A stretch of DNA of 21,797 bases from Arcobacter sp. (GTDB lineage: Bacteria; Campylobacterota; Campylobacteria; Campylobacterales; Arcobacteraceae): the NCBI GenBank assembly GCA_016744485.1, contig JADGEG010000009.1, positions 1 to 21,797 of the forward strand, in the 5' to 3' direction. Under the pieces are notes generated by a model. The model had not been told where the DNA came from. It ran no database searches and was given only the letters and a program-made list of their open reading frames with translations. The position numbers and the translations under genes are program-made. Position 1 is the first letter of the stretch; each line of letters opens with the position of its first letter. Positions 13,732 through 21,774 of this stretch are shown in pieces.

Positions 13732-15474
13732 ATGGATCAACTTTTAAAGTTCATTAATAACCTTAATGTAGCTCAAAGAGCCATTATAATTGGAGGATTT
13801 TCACTTTTATTTATTTTATTAGTTGGATTATTAGTTTATTCAAATACAAAAGCACAAAGTAAAAAATTAAATTACACAATTGCTTCTAATTTAACTAAAA
13901 ATCAAGTTATGTTAGCTAGCACTGAACTAGAAGCATCAGGCATTGAATTTTTAGTTATTGGAAATGGAAATAATCTAACATTAAAAACGTCAAAAGAGTT
14001 TATAAATATTGCAAAAATAAAACTTGTCACAAGTGATGCAGCTACAAGTAAACATGTGGGGTGGGAAATATTTGAAAAATCTTCTTTAGGTACAACAAAT
14101 TTTGAAAATAAAGTAAAATATTTAAGAGCCCTAGAAGGAGAGTTGTCTCGTTCTTTAGAATCTCTTTCAGGAATATTAAGAGCAAGTGTGAAAATTGCTA
14201 TTCCAAAAGATACGATATTTACACAAAAAAAAGCCAAACCAACTGCTTCTGCTATTATCTCACTAAAGTCAGGTGTATTTCTAACACAAAATCAAATTAA
14301 TGGTATAAAAAACTTTATAGCCTCTGCTGTTACAAAACTTGACGAAAATGATATTAATTTAATAGATCAAAATGGAACATTATTAGAAAATTCTAAAAAT
14401 GAAAATGACAATATTAAATCTAATACCCAAAATAAATATAAAGAAAAAATAGAAAAAAAATATGAAAATAAAATCGTTGAATTATTAGAACCATTTGTAG
14501 GTATTAATAAAGTAGTAGCTAGAGTTTCTATCGAATTTAACTTTATAAATAGGCATATACAAGAAGAAATATACGAACCAGAAGGAACTATAAGAAGTCA
14601 GCAAACCACAGAAAACACATCTAGCTCCCAAGGAAAAGATAAAGTATCAGGTGGAACTGCTGGAGTTGATAATAATATAGAAGAACCAGATGAAAATAAA
14701 AATGCTCCAACAAATCAATCATCTTCTGAAAATAGCAAAAATATTATAAATTATGAAATTTCAAAAAAAATTATTGAAGAAAAAAATAATAACTATTCTA
14801 CAATTAAAAGAATTACAGCAGCTGTTACTTTTGATTCAACTGTATTAAAAAATGAAGAAAATACAGAACAGTTTTTGAGTTCAATAGAAACTCTTGTTCA
14901 AAATTCTATTGGATATAATAAAAAAAGAGGAGATAAAGTTTCAGTTAAAAATTTTACATTTTTAGTAGCTAATTCTTCAAATAATAAACAAACTATAAGC
15001 AAAGATGGAAAAATAATAATTCAAAATGATGAAGAACAAACAAGTGATACATTAACAATGATAAAATCAATTTTACAAGAATTTGGTGAATATATTCAAT
15101 ATCTTATAGCTATAATTTTATTATTTATTTTTTACAAAAAATTTATAGTAAACCATGAAGTAGTTATACTTGGTAATAATAAAACAAAAAATACAAATAA
15201 AGACAATGATGATGCAGTAGATGAATTTATGTCAGGACTAGAAGATAATTTTGACTTTACGACAGCTCAAGGACGATTAAAAGCAAAAATAAAAAGTCAA
15301 ATTTTAAATAATATTGAAGGATTAGATGAAGAATCAGCTGCAAAATATGAAGTTTTAATAGAAGCAATTGACAAGGAAATAAGTAGTAGTCCTGAAGAAA
15401 TTGCTAAAATGATTGAATTACTTCTTAGTGAAGGTAATACTAAATTTTCAAAGGTAGCTAATAATGATAAATAA
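13732..15474 (+). CDS. fliF: Flagellar MS-ring protein FliF
   Basis: FliF oligomers form the MS ring and part of the C ring support in the inner membrane. The 580-residue protein has membrane helices at about 17-36 and 455-471. The periplasmic part between them contains ring-building motifs, including the YLRALEGELSRSLESLSGILRASVKIAIPK region (130-159; core LEGELSRSL and ASVKIAIP) and the ARVSIEFNF strand. Residues 283-338 are a Ser/Asn/Glu-rich, low-complexity stretch in the position of the beta-collar loop. The cytosolic C-terminus (about 500-575) is acidic and helical and is the expected FliG-binding part. The end of the gene overlaps fliG by 11 bases. Confidence 0.95.
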   Translation: MDQLLKFINNLNVAQRAIIIGGFSLLFILLVGLLVYSNTKAQSKKLNYTIASNLTKNQVMLASTELEASGIEFLVIGNGNNLTLKTSKEFINIAKIKLVTSDAATSKHVGWEIFEKSSLGTTNFENKVKYLRALEGELSRSLESLSGILRASVKIAIPKDTIFTQKKAKPTASAIISLKSGVFLTQNQINGIKNFIASAVTKLDENDINLIDQNGTLLENSKNENDNIKSNTQNKYKEKIEKKYENKIVELLEPFVGINKVVARVSIEFNFINRHIQEEIYEPEGTIRSQQTTENTSSSQGKDKVSGGTAGVDNNIEEPDENKNAPTNQSSSENSKNIINYEISKKIIEEKNNNYSTIKRITAAVTFDSTVLKNEENTEQFLSSIETLVQNSIGYNKKRGDKVSVKNFTFLVANSSNNKQTISKDGKIIIQNDEEQTSDTLTMIKSILQEFGEYIQYLIAIILLFIFYKKFIVNHEVVILGNNKTKNTNKDNDDAVDEFMSGLEDNFDFTTAQGRLKAKIKSQILNNIEGLDEESAAKYEVLIEAIDKEISSSPEEIAKMIELLLSEGNTKFSKVANNDK

Positions 15475-16465
15475 TAATGATATATTAAAAGGTATGTCAA
15501 TGCTTGAAAAAATTGCTCATTTTTGTGTTCTTGTAGGTGAAGAATCTACTGTAAAATTTTTTCAACATTTACCTAAAAATCTTGTAGAAGATATTTCAAC
15601 TGCAATTACTATGATAACTTCAATAGATAAAGATACTTCATTAGCTATATTAGATGAATTTCACTTATATACTAAATCTAAAGGTTTTATTAGTTCTGGT
15701 GGTTATGACTATGCAAGAGATATTTTATATAAATCTCTTGGTAAAAGTGAAGCGGATGAAGTATTAGCAAAATTATCAAAGATAAAATTAGCATCTCAAT
15801 CGTTTTCTTATCTTGATGCAATAAATCCAAAACAATTATCTGATTTTATTAAAGAAGAATCTCCTCAAACAATAGCCGTTATTTTATCACATATGGATCC
15901 TCCACAAGCAGCTGATGTTTTAATGCAATTAGATGATGATATTAGAGTTAAGGTAACTATGCAGGTTGCTACTATTAAAGATGTTTCCCCTGATGTTGTA
16001 AGAACCATATCTGTAGTATTAGAAAAAAAACTAGAATCTTTATTATCTTCTATTGTAGATGTAGGTGGTGTTAAAGTTGTAGCTGATATGTTAAATAAAA
16101 TAGGTCCAAAATCACAAGATATATTAAAAAATATTAATGGAATAGATACTGTTTTAGCTACAAAAATAAAAGAAAATATGTTTATTTTTGAAGATTTGTT
16201 ACAATTAGATGGTGAATATATTATGAAAATATTGCAAAATGTTGACACAGGTGATTTAGCAGTTGCCATGAAAAATTCTACAAGTGAAGATTTAGAAAAA
16301 ATAACAGGTGCTATGTCTTCAAGAGCATCAGCTAGATTTAAAGAAGAATATGAAATGTTAACGAAAGTAAAAATTAAAGATATTGAAATAGCTCAAAGAA
16401 AAATGCTTGATATTGCACAAAAAATGATTGAAGAAGGTACAATAGATAGAGATATGGACTCTTAA
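15464..16465 (+). CDS. fliG: Flagellar motor switch protein FliG
   Basis: FliG is the rotor protein that meets the MotA stator and sets torque. The 333-residue protein has the three FliG parts: the N-terminal FliF-binding domain, a middle domain with EESPQ (131-135) at the EHPQ motif, and a C-terminal domain beginning MFIFEDLLQLD (239-249). The charged torque residues seem conserved in kind: Lys270, Arg287, and Glu294-Glu295 in place of the Asp pair of E. coli. The ATG lies inside the end of fliF with AAAGG about ten bases upstream; later in-frame ATGs at codons 11 and 13 are possible but would cut the N-terminal domain. Confidence 0.95.
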   Translation: MINNNDILKGMSMLEKIAHFCVLVGEESTVKFFQHLPKNLVEDISTAITMITSIDKDTSLAILDEFHLYTKSKGFISSGGYDYARDILYKSLGKSEADEVLAKLSKIKLASQSFSYLDAINPKQLSDFIKEESPQTIAVILSHMDPPQAADVLMQLDDDIRVKVTMQVATIKDVSPDVVRTISVVLEKKLESLLSSIVDVGGVKVVADMLNKIGPKSQDILKNINGIDTVLATKIKENMFIFEDLLQLDGEYIMKILQNVDTGDLAVAMKNSTSEDLEKITGAMSSRASARFKEEYEMLTKVKIKDIEIAQRKMLDIAQKMIEEGTIDRDMDS

Positions 16466-16467
16466 CT

Positions 16468-17124
16468 ATGGAAAAAAATAATGTATATTCTAATGCAAAA
16501 ATTATTACAAATAATGAAGAAGTTAAAGAGTTTCAACTAGGTACTTTTGTTCAAAATTCATCTGATACAAAAAATATTCAAAGTCCTAATATAGCTTTAG
16601 CTGACAATAATACTAATCATGATTCTGTCATTTCATCTATTAAAGAATTATCCTCTCAATTAAATATAATAAACCAAAAAATAACTACTTTAGAGAATAA
16701 TGGTTTAAATTCAAAACAAATTGACAAACAAGTTATAAAAGCAATACAAGATTTAAAACATTATGCAAGTTTTTTTGAACAAGCTACTTTTCAAATGGAA
16801 TCAAAATTATTAAAAACTTCTATTTCTATTGCACAAAAAATTATTTCTATTGAAATAGGTGAAAATTCTTCTAAAATTGCTAAAGAAACTATTAGTCATT
16901 TATTAGACAAAATTAAAAGTGCTTCAAAAATTAAAATACATATAAATCCAAAAGATTATGAAGTTTTAAAATATGAATTAAAACTAGAATCTTTTATTGA
17001 GCTTATCTCTGACATTAATGTTACTATTGGTGGTGTTGTTATTGCAAGTGATTTAGGAAATTTTGATGGAAATATAGAATCAAAAGTAAATACTATACTT
17101 GAAACTTTAGATTCTGTCATATAA
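16468..17124 (+). CDS. fliH: Flagellar assembly protein FliH
   Basis: FliH holds the export ATPase FliI and links it to the C ring through FliN. The 218-residue product has a poorly conserved, Asn-rich N-terminus, a coiled-coil middle (about 55-130), and a C-terminal domain ending with GGVVIASDLGNFDGNIESK (188-206), the pattern shared by FliH, YscL and the stalk subunits of rotary ATPases. It starts two bases after fliG. In most clusters fliI follows fliH; here an 81-base gap with a promoter-like sequence and then fliN follow instead. Sequence identity to well-studied FliH is low, but position and C-terminus make the call good. Confidence 0.87.
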   Translation: MEKNNVYSNAKIITNNEEVKEFQLGTFVQNSSDTKNIQSPNIALADNNTNHDSVISSIKELSSQLNIINQKITTLENNGLNSKQIDKQVIKAIQDLKHYASFFEQATFQMESKLLKTSISIAQKIISIEIGENSSKIAKETISHLLDKIKSASKIKIHINPKDYEVLKYELKLESFIELISDINVTIGGVVIASDLGNFDGNIESKVNTILETLDSVI

Positions 17125-17154
17125 TATTAAATAAATGTTATTTTTTATAAAAAC

Positions 17155-17185
17155 TTTACTTAAAATTTAAACTTTATGCTATAAT
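17155..17185 (+). promoter_or_regulatory. Internal extended -10 promoter before fliN
   Basis: In the 81-base gap between fliH and fliN the plus strand reads TGCTATAAT (17177-17185), a perfect -10 box with the TG of an extended -10. A weak -35 candidate, TTACTT (17156-17161), is 18 bases upstream. The start of transcription would be near 17192, leaving a leader of about 14 bases. The leader has no GG-containing ribosome binding site, only A-rich sequence. This is the largest gap between fliH and the second flgE apart from the hook intergenic region, which fits a secondary promoter. Confidence 0.6.
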
Positions 17186-17205
17186 ACCTCTAAAAAGTTT
17201 AAAAT

Positions 17206-17499
17206 ATGGATATTAGCGAAAGAGATTATGATTTATTAGTTGATACAGAAATTACTGTAGATGTAATGCTTGGAAGTGTACATATAACAATTAAAGAATT
17301 TTTAGAACTTTGTTCTGGTGACATTTTATCTTTGAATAAAAATGCAGGCTCAGGTGGTGATATTTATGTTAATAAAAGAATCATCGGAACAGGGGATATA
17401 ATCGTTATAGATGAAAAATTAGCAGTTAGAGTTCAAGATTCAATGGACTCTGATAGTGTTGTTAAATATTTCTTTGAAGAAAGTATTTTAGGGGTATAA
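17206..17499 (+). CDS. fliN: Flagellar motor switch protein FliN
   Basis: FliN forms the lower part of the C ring and binds FliH and CheY-P-loaded FliM. The 97-residue product is nearly all SpoA domain (about 13-78): ITVDVMLGSVHITIKEFLEL, GDILSLNKNAG, IYVNKRIIGTGDIIVIDEKLAVRV (core VNKRIIGTGDIIVIDE). It lacks the long N-terminal part of FliY, so it is a plain FliN. About 19 residues follow the usual end of the domain, ending YFFEESILGV. The ATG is preceded only by an A-rich stretch, and I see no in-frame alternative start with a better site. Stop and flgD start are one base apart. Confidence 0.93.
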   Translation: MDISERDYDLLVDTEITVDVMLGSVHITIKEFLELCSGDILSLNKNAGSGGDIYVNKRIIGTGDIIVIDEKLAVRVQDSMDSDSVVKYFFEESILGV

Positions 17500-17500
17500 T

Positions 17501-18169
17501 ATGGCAGAAAATAATATTCAAGTAAACATGAAAAATGGTATAGATGGTAATGCTTATACTAATTCAATAAGTAATGATAAACTTACAAATTCAGATTTTT
17601 TAAAACTAATGATTACTGAATTAAAATTACAAGATCCTACAAAACCTATGGATTCAGCAAGAATGCTTTCAACACAAATGCAAATGTCTAATATAGAAAC
17701 TAACTTACAAACTATCAAAACTATGGAATCTTTACAAAAAACATTTACACAATCAGCCTTATCAAATGCTTCATCTGTACTTGGGAAAAACATTGAAGAT
17801 GGGGAAGTAGGTAAAAATGGTATTAATAAGGCTTATACTGTAAGATCTGTTGAGAAAACACAAGATGGTATATATTTGAAAATTCAAGAAATTTTATTTT
17901 TAAAAGATAATATATTAGATGAAAATGAAAAACTTATTAATTATAATATTAAAGGTGAAATTTTAGATGAAGAAAATAAAGCTACAGGATATAAGGTAGC
18001 TTTAAAAAACACAGGCGAAGTTATCAGTAAAGATGGTAAACCTGTAATTTTAGATGAAAATAATAAACAAGTAAGCAATAGTAAATATACTTTTAATGGT
18101 CAAGTAAGTCCAGTGTATTCGAGTGATTTATCATCAATACCATATGATAAAATAAGTAAAATATTTTAA
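17501..18169 (+). CDS. flgD: Flagellar hook assembly (cap) protein FlgD
   Basis: FlgD forms the temporary cap under which hook subunits are added. The 222-residue protein has the family's best conserved part near its N-terminus: FLKLMITELKLQDPTKPM (33-50), followed by STQMQMSNIETNL and the SSVLGKNIE segment (91-99) equivalent to 'A-x-x-x-GK-x-V'. The C-terminal half is a beta-rich region, rich in Asn and Lys, with no clear motif. An AGGGG site overlaps the end of fliN. It directly precedes the first hook gene, the usual flgD-flgE order. Confidence 0.92.
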   Translation: MAENNIQVNMKNGIDGNAYTNSISNDKLTNSDFLKLMITELKLQDPTKPMDSARMLSTQMQMSNIETNLQTIKTMESLQKTFTQSALSNASSVLGKNIEDGEVGKNGINKAYTVRSVEKTQDGIYLKIQEILFLKDNILDENEKLINYNIKGEILDEENKATGYKVALKNTGEVISKDGKPVILDENNKQVSNSKYTFNGQVSPVYSSDLSSIPYDKISKIF

Positions 18170-18178
18170 GGATAGATT

Positions 18179-19633
18179 ATGATTACAGGACTATGGAATG
18201 GAATTTCTGGTTTAGATTCATTTGAAAAAGCATTAAATGTGCATTCAAATAATATATCAAATGTTAATACAATAGGACATAAATCTGATAAAATAGTGTT
18301 TGAAGATCTGATGTATCAATCAAGAATAGGTAAAGGTTCTAATGTTCAAACAATTGAAAAAAATTTCAACCAAGGTAATATTAAAGTTACAAATAATCCT
18401 TATGATATTGCAATTAAAGGAAAAGGTTTTTTTATTATAAATGACCCACTTACAAATGAAACTTTTTACTCACGTGCAGGAAATTTTAAAATGAATTCTA
18501 ATGGTACCTTAAGTACTGTTTCAAATATGAATGTATTGGGTTTATCATCTAAAAAAACAAATGTTGTAAGTTCTGATTTAACTACTATGTTTACTAATGA
18601 TTATATTAATACTTTAGCATCAATTTCAATTGCAAATAATTCTTTTGCCCAAACAATAAATGCACGAACAACAAACTATAATAAAACTGCTGATAAATAT
18701 GGAATTCATGGTCAAGGTTATAAAAGTTCAGGTTCTCTAATAGCAGATATTGAATTATTAATTGCAAATTATAAAGAAAAACTTAATTTATATTCTTCAA
18801 GTTCACAAAAAAAATCTCAAGAATCAAGTTCACAAAAAACTCAAATCTCTTTTGCTAATTATCTTGCAAATCTAAAATCTTCATCTGATTTTATGGAAAT
18901 AAACATAAATGGTACAAAAATTAGGCAAAATTTTGACATAGATACACAAAGTACAATGAATGAGTTTTCTGATAAGATATCTAAAATTGCAGGAGTTCAA
19001 GCAAATATTGATGATAATGGACTTTTAATTATAGATTCACTAATTCCAGGCCAATATTTAAATATACATTCTGCTTCTATTAATGATGATGCTCCTAGTA
19101 TAGAACATATTGTTGTAGCCAAAAATGGTTCAGGAATAGCCTTAGTAAATAATTCAAGAGATGCTTTAAAAATAGCTTTAGAAAAAGCAAATGCAAAGTT
19201 ATTAGAAATTACAAATACAATTTCTTTAACAAATGAAAAAAATTTAGAACTTAATGATATTCAATTAAAATTAGATAATTTAAAGCTTTCAACATCAGCT
19301 TTTGGTGACATTGAGATTAATGATGGTTTTATTTATTCTAAAAATGCTGGAAATAAATTTTTATTAGGAAAAATACAAACAGCATACTTTAATAATCCTT
19401 TAGGACTAAAAGCACAAGGAACTAACTTATATACAGCTAATAAACAGTCTGGTAATGCTATTCATGCAAACAAATTAAATACATTAAATTCAAAAGCAAT
19501 AGAATTAAGTAATACAAAATTAAGTGAGAGTTTAGTTGATTTAATGGTTTATCAAAGAGCATTTGAAGCTAGTTCTAAATCAATTACAACATCTGATGAA
19601 TTTTTAAAAATTGCTATACAATTAAAAAAATAA
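18179..19633 (+). CDS. flgE: Flagellar hook protein FlgE family, shorter paralogue
   Basis: This is an axial-family hook subunit exported by the flagellar type III system. The 484-residue protein has the N-terminal MITGLWNGISGL and NNISNVNTIGHK (24-35), the PYDIAIKGKGFFII segment (74-87) and the C-terminal LSESLVDLMVYQRAFEASSKSITTSDE (key SLVDLMVYQRAFEA, 451-464). It is paralogous to the next gene, sharing both ends and many internal blocks, but lacks two internal segments found there. A short Ser/Gln/Lys repeat (SSSQKKSQESSSQKTQ, 207-222) lies in the middle. An AAGGAT site overlaps the flgD stop. Whether this or the next gene forms the main hook cannot be decided from sequence. Confidence 0.88.
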   Translation: MITGLWNGISGLDSFEKALNVHSNNISNVNTIGHKSDKIVFEDLMYQSRIGKGSNVQTIEKNFNQGNIKVTNNPYDIAIKGKGFFIINDPLTNETFYSRAGNFKMNSNGTLSTVSNMNVLGLSSKKTNVVSSDLTTMFTNDYINTLASISIANNSFAQTINARTTNYNKTADKYGIHGQGYKSSGSLIADIELLIANYKEKLNLYSSSSQKKSQESSSQKTQISFANYLANLKSSSDFMEININGTKIRQNFDIDTQSTMNEFSDKISKIAGVQANIDDNGLLIIDSLIPGQYLNIHSASINDDAPSIEHIVVAKNGSGIALVNNSRDALKIALEKANAKLLEITNTISLTNEKNLELNDIQLKLDNLKLSTSAFGDIEINDGFIYSKNAGNKFLLGKIQTAYFNNPLGLKAQGTNLYTANKQSGNAIHANKLNTLNSKAIELSNTKLSESLVDLMVYQRAFEASSKSITTSDEFLKIAIQLKK

Positions 19634-19649
19634 TTAAATTGAAAATTAT

Positions 19650-19713
19650 AGTGTTTAAATATTAGTGTTTAAAATAAAACAAACATTAATATTTGAACAT
19701 GAGAGTGTTTAAA
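19650..19713 (+). repeat. Three copies of AGTGTTTAAA in the hook intergenic region
   Basis: The ten-base word AGTGTTTAAA occurs at 19650-19659, 19664-19673 and 19704-19713 in a gap of only 101 bases. The first two lie in the left arm of the hairpin; the third follows the hairpin and could pair, over a shorter length, with the right arm (AAACATT, 19681-19687) in place of the second. That gives a possible alternative fold, but the pairing is short and A/U-rich. Confidence 0.5.
19651..19700 (+). other. Long RNA hairpin between the two hook genes
   Basis: Arms 19651-19670 and 19681-19700 pair over 20 bases around a ten-base loop (AAAATAAAAC). Seventeen pairs are Watson-Crick, and the three exceptions (19651/19700, 19656/19695, 19665/19686) are all G-U in plus-strand RNA. 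On the minus strand the same positions would be C-A mismatches, so the structure is of the flgE transcript. No U-run follows, so a simple terminator is unlikely. The ribosome binding site of the next gene (AAAGGATA) lies 24 or so bases downstream. Hairpins in such places can stabilise or process mRNA; that role is inferred. Confidence 0.65.
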
Positions 19714-19734
19714 AATTTATCTAAAGGATAAATC

Positions 19735-21774
19735 ATGATAGGAGCTTTATGGACTGGTATATCAGGACTAGCATCACAACAAACAGCATTAGATAATGAA
19801 TCGCATAATATTGCCAATGTAAATACAGTTGGTTATAAGGCATCAAGAATATCATTTGCAGATCAAATGTATCAAGATAAAATCGGAAAAGGTTCAAAAA
19901 TTCTTGATGCTGAAAAACTTTATGTACAAGGAAGTCTTAAATTAACGGGAGTATCTTATGATATGGCTCTTAATGGAAGAGGATTTTTTACTGTAACAAA
20001 TCAAACTGCAAGAGGAACAGCTGAGACATATTATACAAGAGCTGGTAACTTTAGAATGGGTGATAATGGAAGACTACAGGATGCCGCTGGAAATGAGGTT
20101 CAAGGCTGGGCTATGACTCCTATTGATCAATTAAAAAATGTTACAAGTACAAATCCAAATGTAAATGTTTTTTCAGGAGATTATAAAAAATTATTAAGTT
20201 CTAAAATAATAAAACACTCAACTTATATAGAAACTATTACATCAAAAGCTACAGATTATATAGAAACAGCAAGAGCTGATTCTGAGCTGGTTTTTTCTGG
20301 TTATGGATTAAAAAGTGCTTCAGCAAAAGTTAATGATATAGAAGAATTAATAAAAAACTATTCAACTTGGCTTCAAAAATTAAAAGATACTCCTGATGGC
20401 TCATCAGCTACTTCAGTAGCACAAACAACACAGGTTAATTTTAAAGGAACAGCTTTTAAAAAAGATGGAGATCAAATATATGTATTTATTGATGGAAATA
20501 AATATTCACAAAACTTTATACCAGTTACAACAACTTTAACTAATCTTACTACAAATGATTTAGATGGTGATGGAACAGCTGGCACAGCTGAAGATCAAAA
20601 TCTAGCAGCAAGTAGAATAGCTACATATAAAGCTTTAGCAAATAAAATCTCTGAAATACCTGGTTTAGTAGCACATAATGTAATAGATACATACGATGTT
20701 GCTACAAATGCTTTTGAAAGCGAAGATACATTTAAAAAAACTACATTAGGTACTGAAGTATTAAATGGTATGATTCAAATTACATCACTAATGCCTGGGA
20801 AACAATTTAAAATAACAGAAGTTGCTGAAATGTCGGGTTCTACATTAATACAAGGTGAATATAATCAAACTGCAAGTGCAACACAAGCTTTATCTGGTTC
20901 TGGTATTGGAGCATTAGAAACTGCAAGAGATGCACTAGCAAAAGCAATTACAGGAAATCAAAGAAATGTTTACACTTTAAATGATTTAAATTTAGATGCT
21001 ACTGGAGCAGATGATTTTACTTTTGAGTTTACTGTATATGATAAAGAATTACGAAAAACTATAGGGCTTGGACCTATTACTTTAACAAATATGAGTGATA
21101 TAGATGATTTTGTTGCAGCTTTAAATCAAGGTGGAAGCACTGCTAATACTGCATTAGAAAAAGAATTTAAGACTTACTTTACAGCAACTAATGTTAATGG
21201 TAATTTAGTCATTGAAACAAATGATAAAAATTATGATGTAGAGTTTTCTTCAACCTTAAAAGACACTACGATTCCTGCAAGTATACAAATAATAGATAAA
21301 AATTCTGATTATTCAGGAAGAAAAGGTGCTGGAGCTGAGTTTATTGAAATAATCACTAAAATAGATCAAACTTCTTCAAAAAATGGAATGCAATTAAGAC
21401 TAGATACTTTAAATATATCAGATGCTGCTTTTGGTGAGTTTCGTGTTGACAGTTCTGGTTTAATTACTATGAAACAAGATGGTGCAGAATTTGCTATAGG
21501 GCAAGTTGCTATTGCTTTGTTTAATAATGTTAGAGCATTAGAACCTAGTGGGGATAATTTACTTAAGAAAACTACACTATCAGGTGAACCTGTTTATAAT
21601 CTTAATAATGAAAGAAGTTCTAGTATTCAAGGTAAAACTTTAGAATTAAGTACTGCTGATTTAAGTGAAAGTTTAGTTAATTTAATGGTTTTTCAAAGAG
21701 CTTTTGAAGCAAATGCGAAATCTATTACAACATCAGATCAGTTATTAAATACATTAATTAATTTAAAAAGATAA
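19735..21774 (+). CDS. flgE: Flagellar hook protein FlgE family, longer paralogue with EF-hand-like loop
   Basis: This is a second axial-family hook subunit of 679 residues. Both ends match the previous gene: MIGALWTGISGL and NIANVNTVGYK (25-35), YDMALNGRGFF (75-85), and SLVNLMVFQRAFEANAKSITTSDQ (646-669; key SLVNLMVFQRAFEA). Compared with the neighbour it has extra material at about 264-295 and 410-540. The first contains DLDGDGTAGTAE (275-286), which has every ligand position of an EF-hand loop. The second is a beta-rich stretch fitting an added outer hook domain. Hook proteins of Campylobacterota are long, so this may be the main hook subunit and the shorter one an accessory, but the reverse is possible. 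An AAAGGATA site precedes the ATG; the window ends 23 bases after the stop. Confidence 0.88.
   Translation: MIGALWTGISGLASQQTALDNESHNIANVNTVGYKASRISFADQMYQDKIGKGSKILDAEKLYVQGSLKLTGVSYDMALNGRGFFTVTNQTARGTAETYYTRAGNFRMGDNGRLQDAAGNEVQGWAMTPIDQLKNVTSTNPNVNVFSGDYKKLLSSKIIKHSTYIETITSKATDYIETARADSELVFSGYGLKSASAKVNDIEELIKNYSTWLQKLKDTPDGSSATSVAQTTQVNFKGTAFKKDGDQIYVFIDGNKYSQNFIPVTTTLTNLTTNDLDGDGTAGTAEDQNLAASRIATYKALANKISEIPGLVAHNVIDTYDVATNAFESEDTFKKTTLGTEVLNGMIQITSLMPGKQFKITEVAEMSGSTLIQGEYNQTASATQALSGSGIGALETARDALAKAITGNQRNVYTLNDLNLDATGADDFTFEFTVYDKELRKTIGLGPITLTNMSDIDDFVAALNQGGSTANTALEKEFKTYFTATNVNGNLVIETNDKNYDVEFSSTLKDTTIPASIQIIDKNSDYSGRKGAGAEFIEIITKIDQTSSKNGMQLRLDTLNISDAAFGEFRVDSSGLITMKQDGAEFAIGQVAIALFNNVRALEPSGDNLLKKTTLSGEPVYNLNNERSSSIQGKTLELSTADLSESLVNLMVFQRAFEANAKSITTSDQLLNTLINLKR

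Noticed and set aside
13902..14237. 111-codon minus-strand frame opposite fliF
   Set aside because: Antisense to the conserved ring-building part of FliF; no support.
15865..16269. 134-codon minus-strand frame opposite fliG
   Set aside because: Antisense to the most conserved part of FliG; the translation is Ser/Ile-rich with no domain.
18807..18814. Run of eight A in the shorter flgE as a phase-variation tract
   Set aside because: A-runs of this length are frequent throughout this AT-rich window, including in genes unlikely to vary, and the frame is intact.
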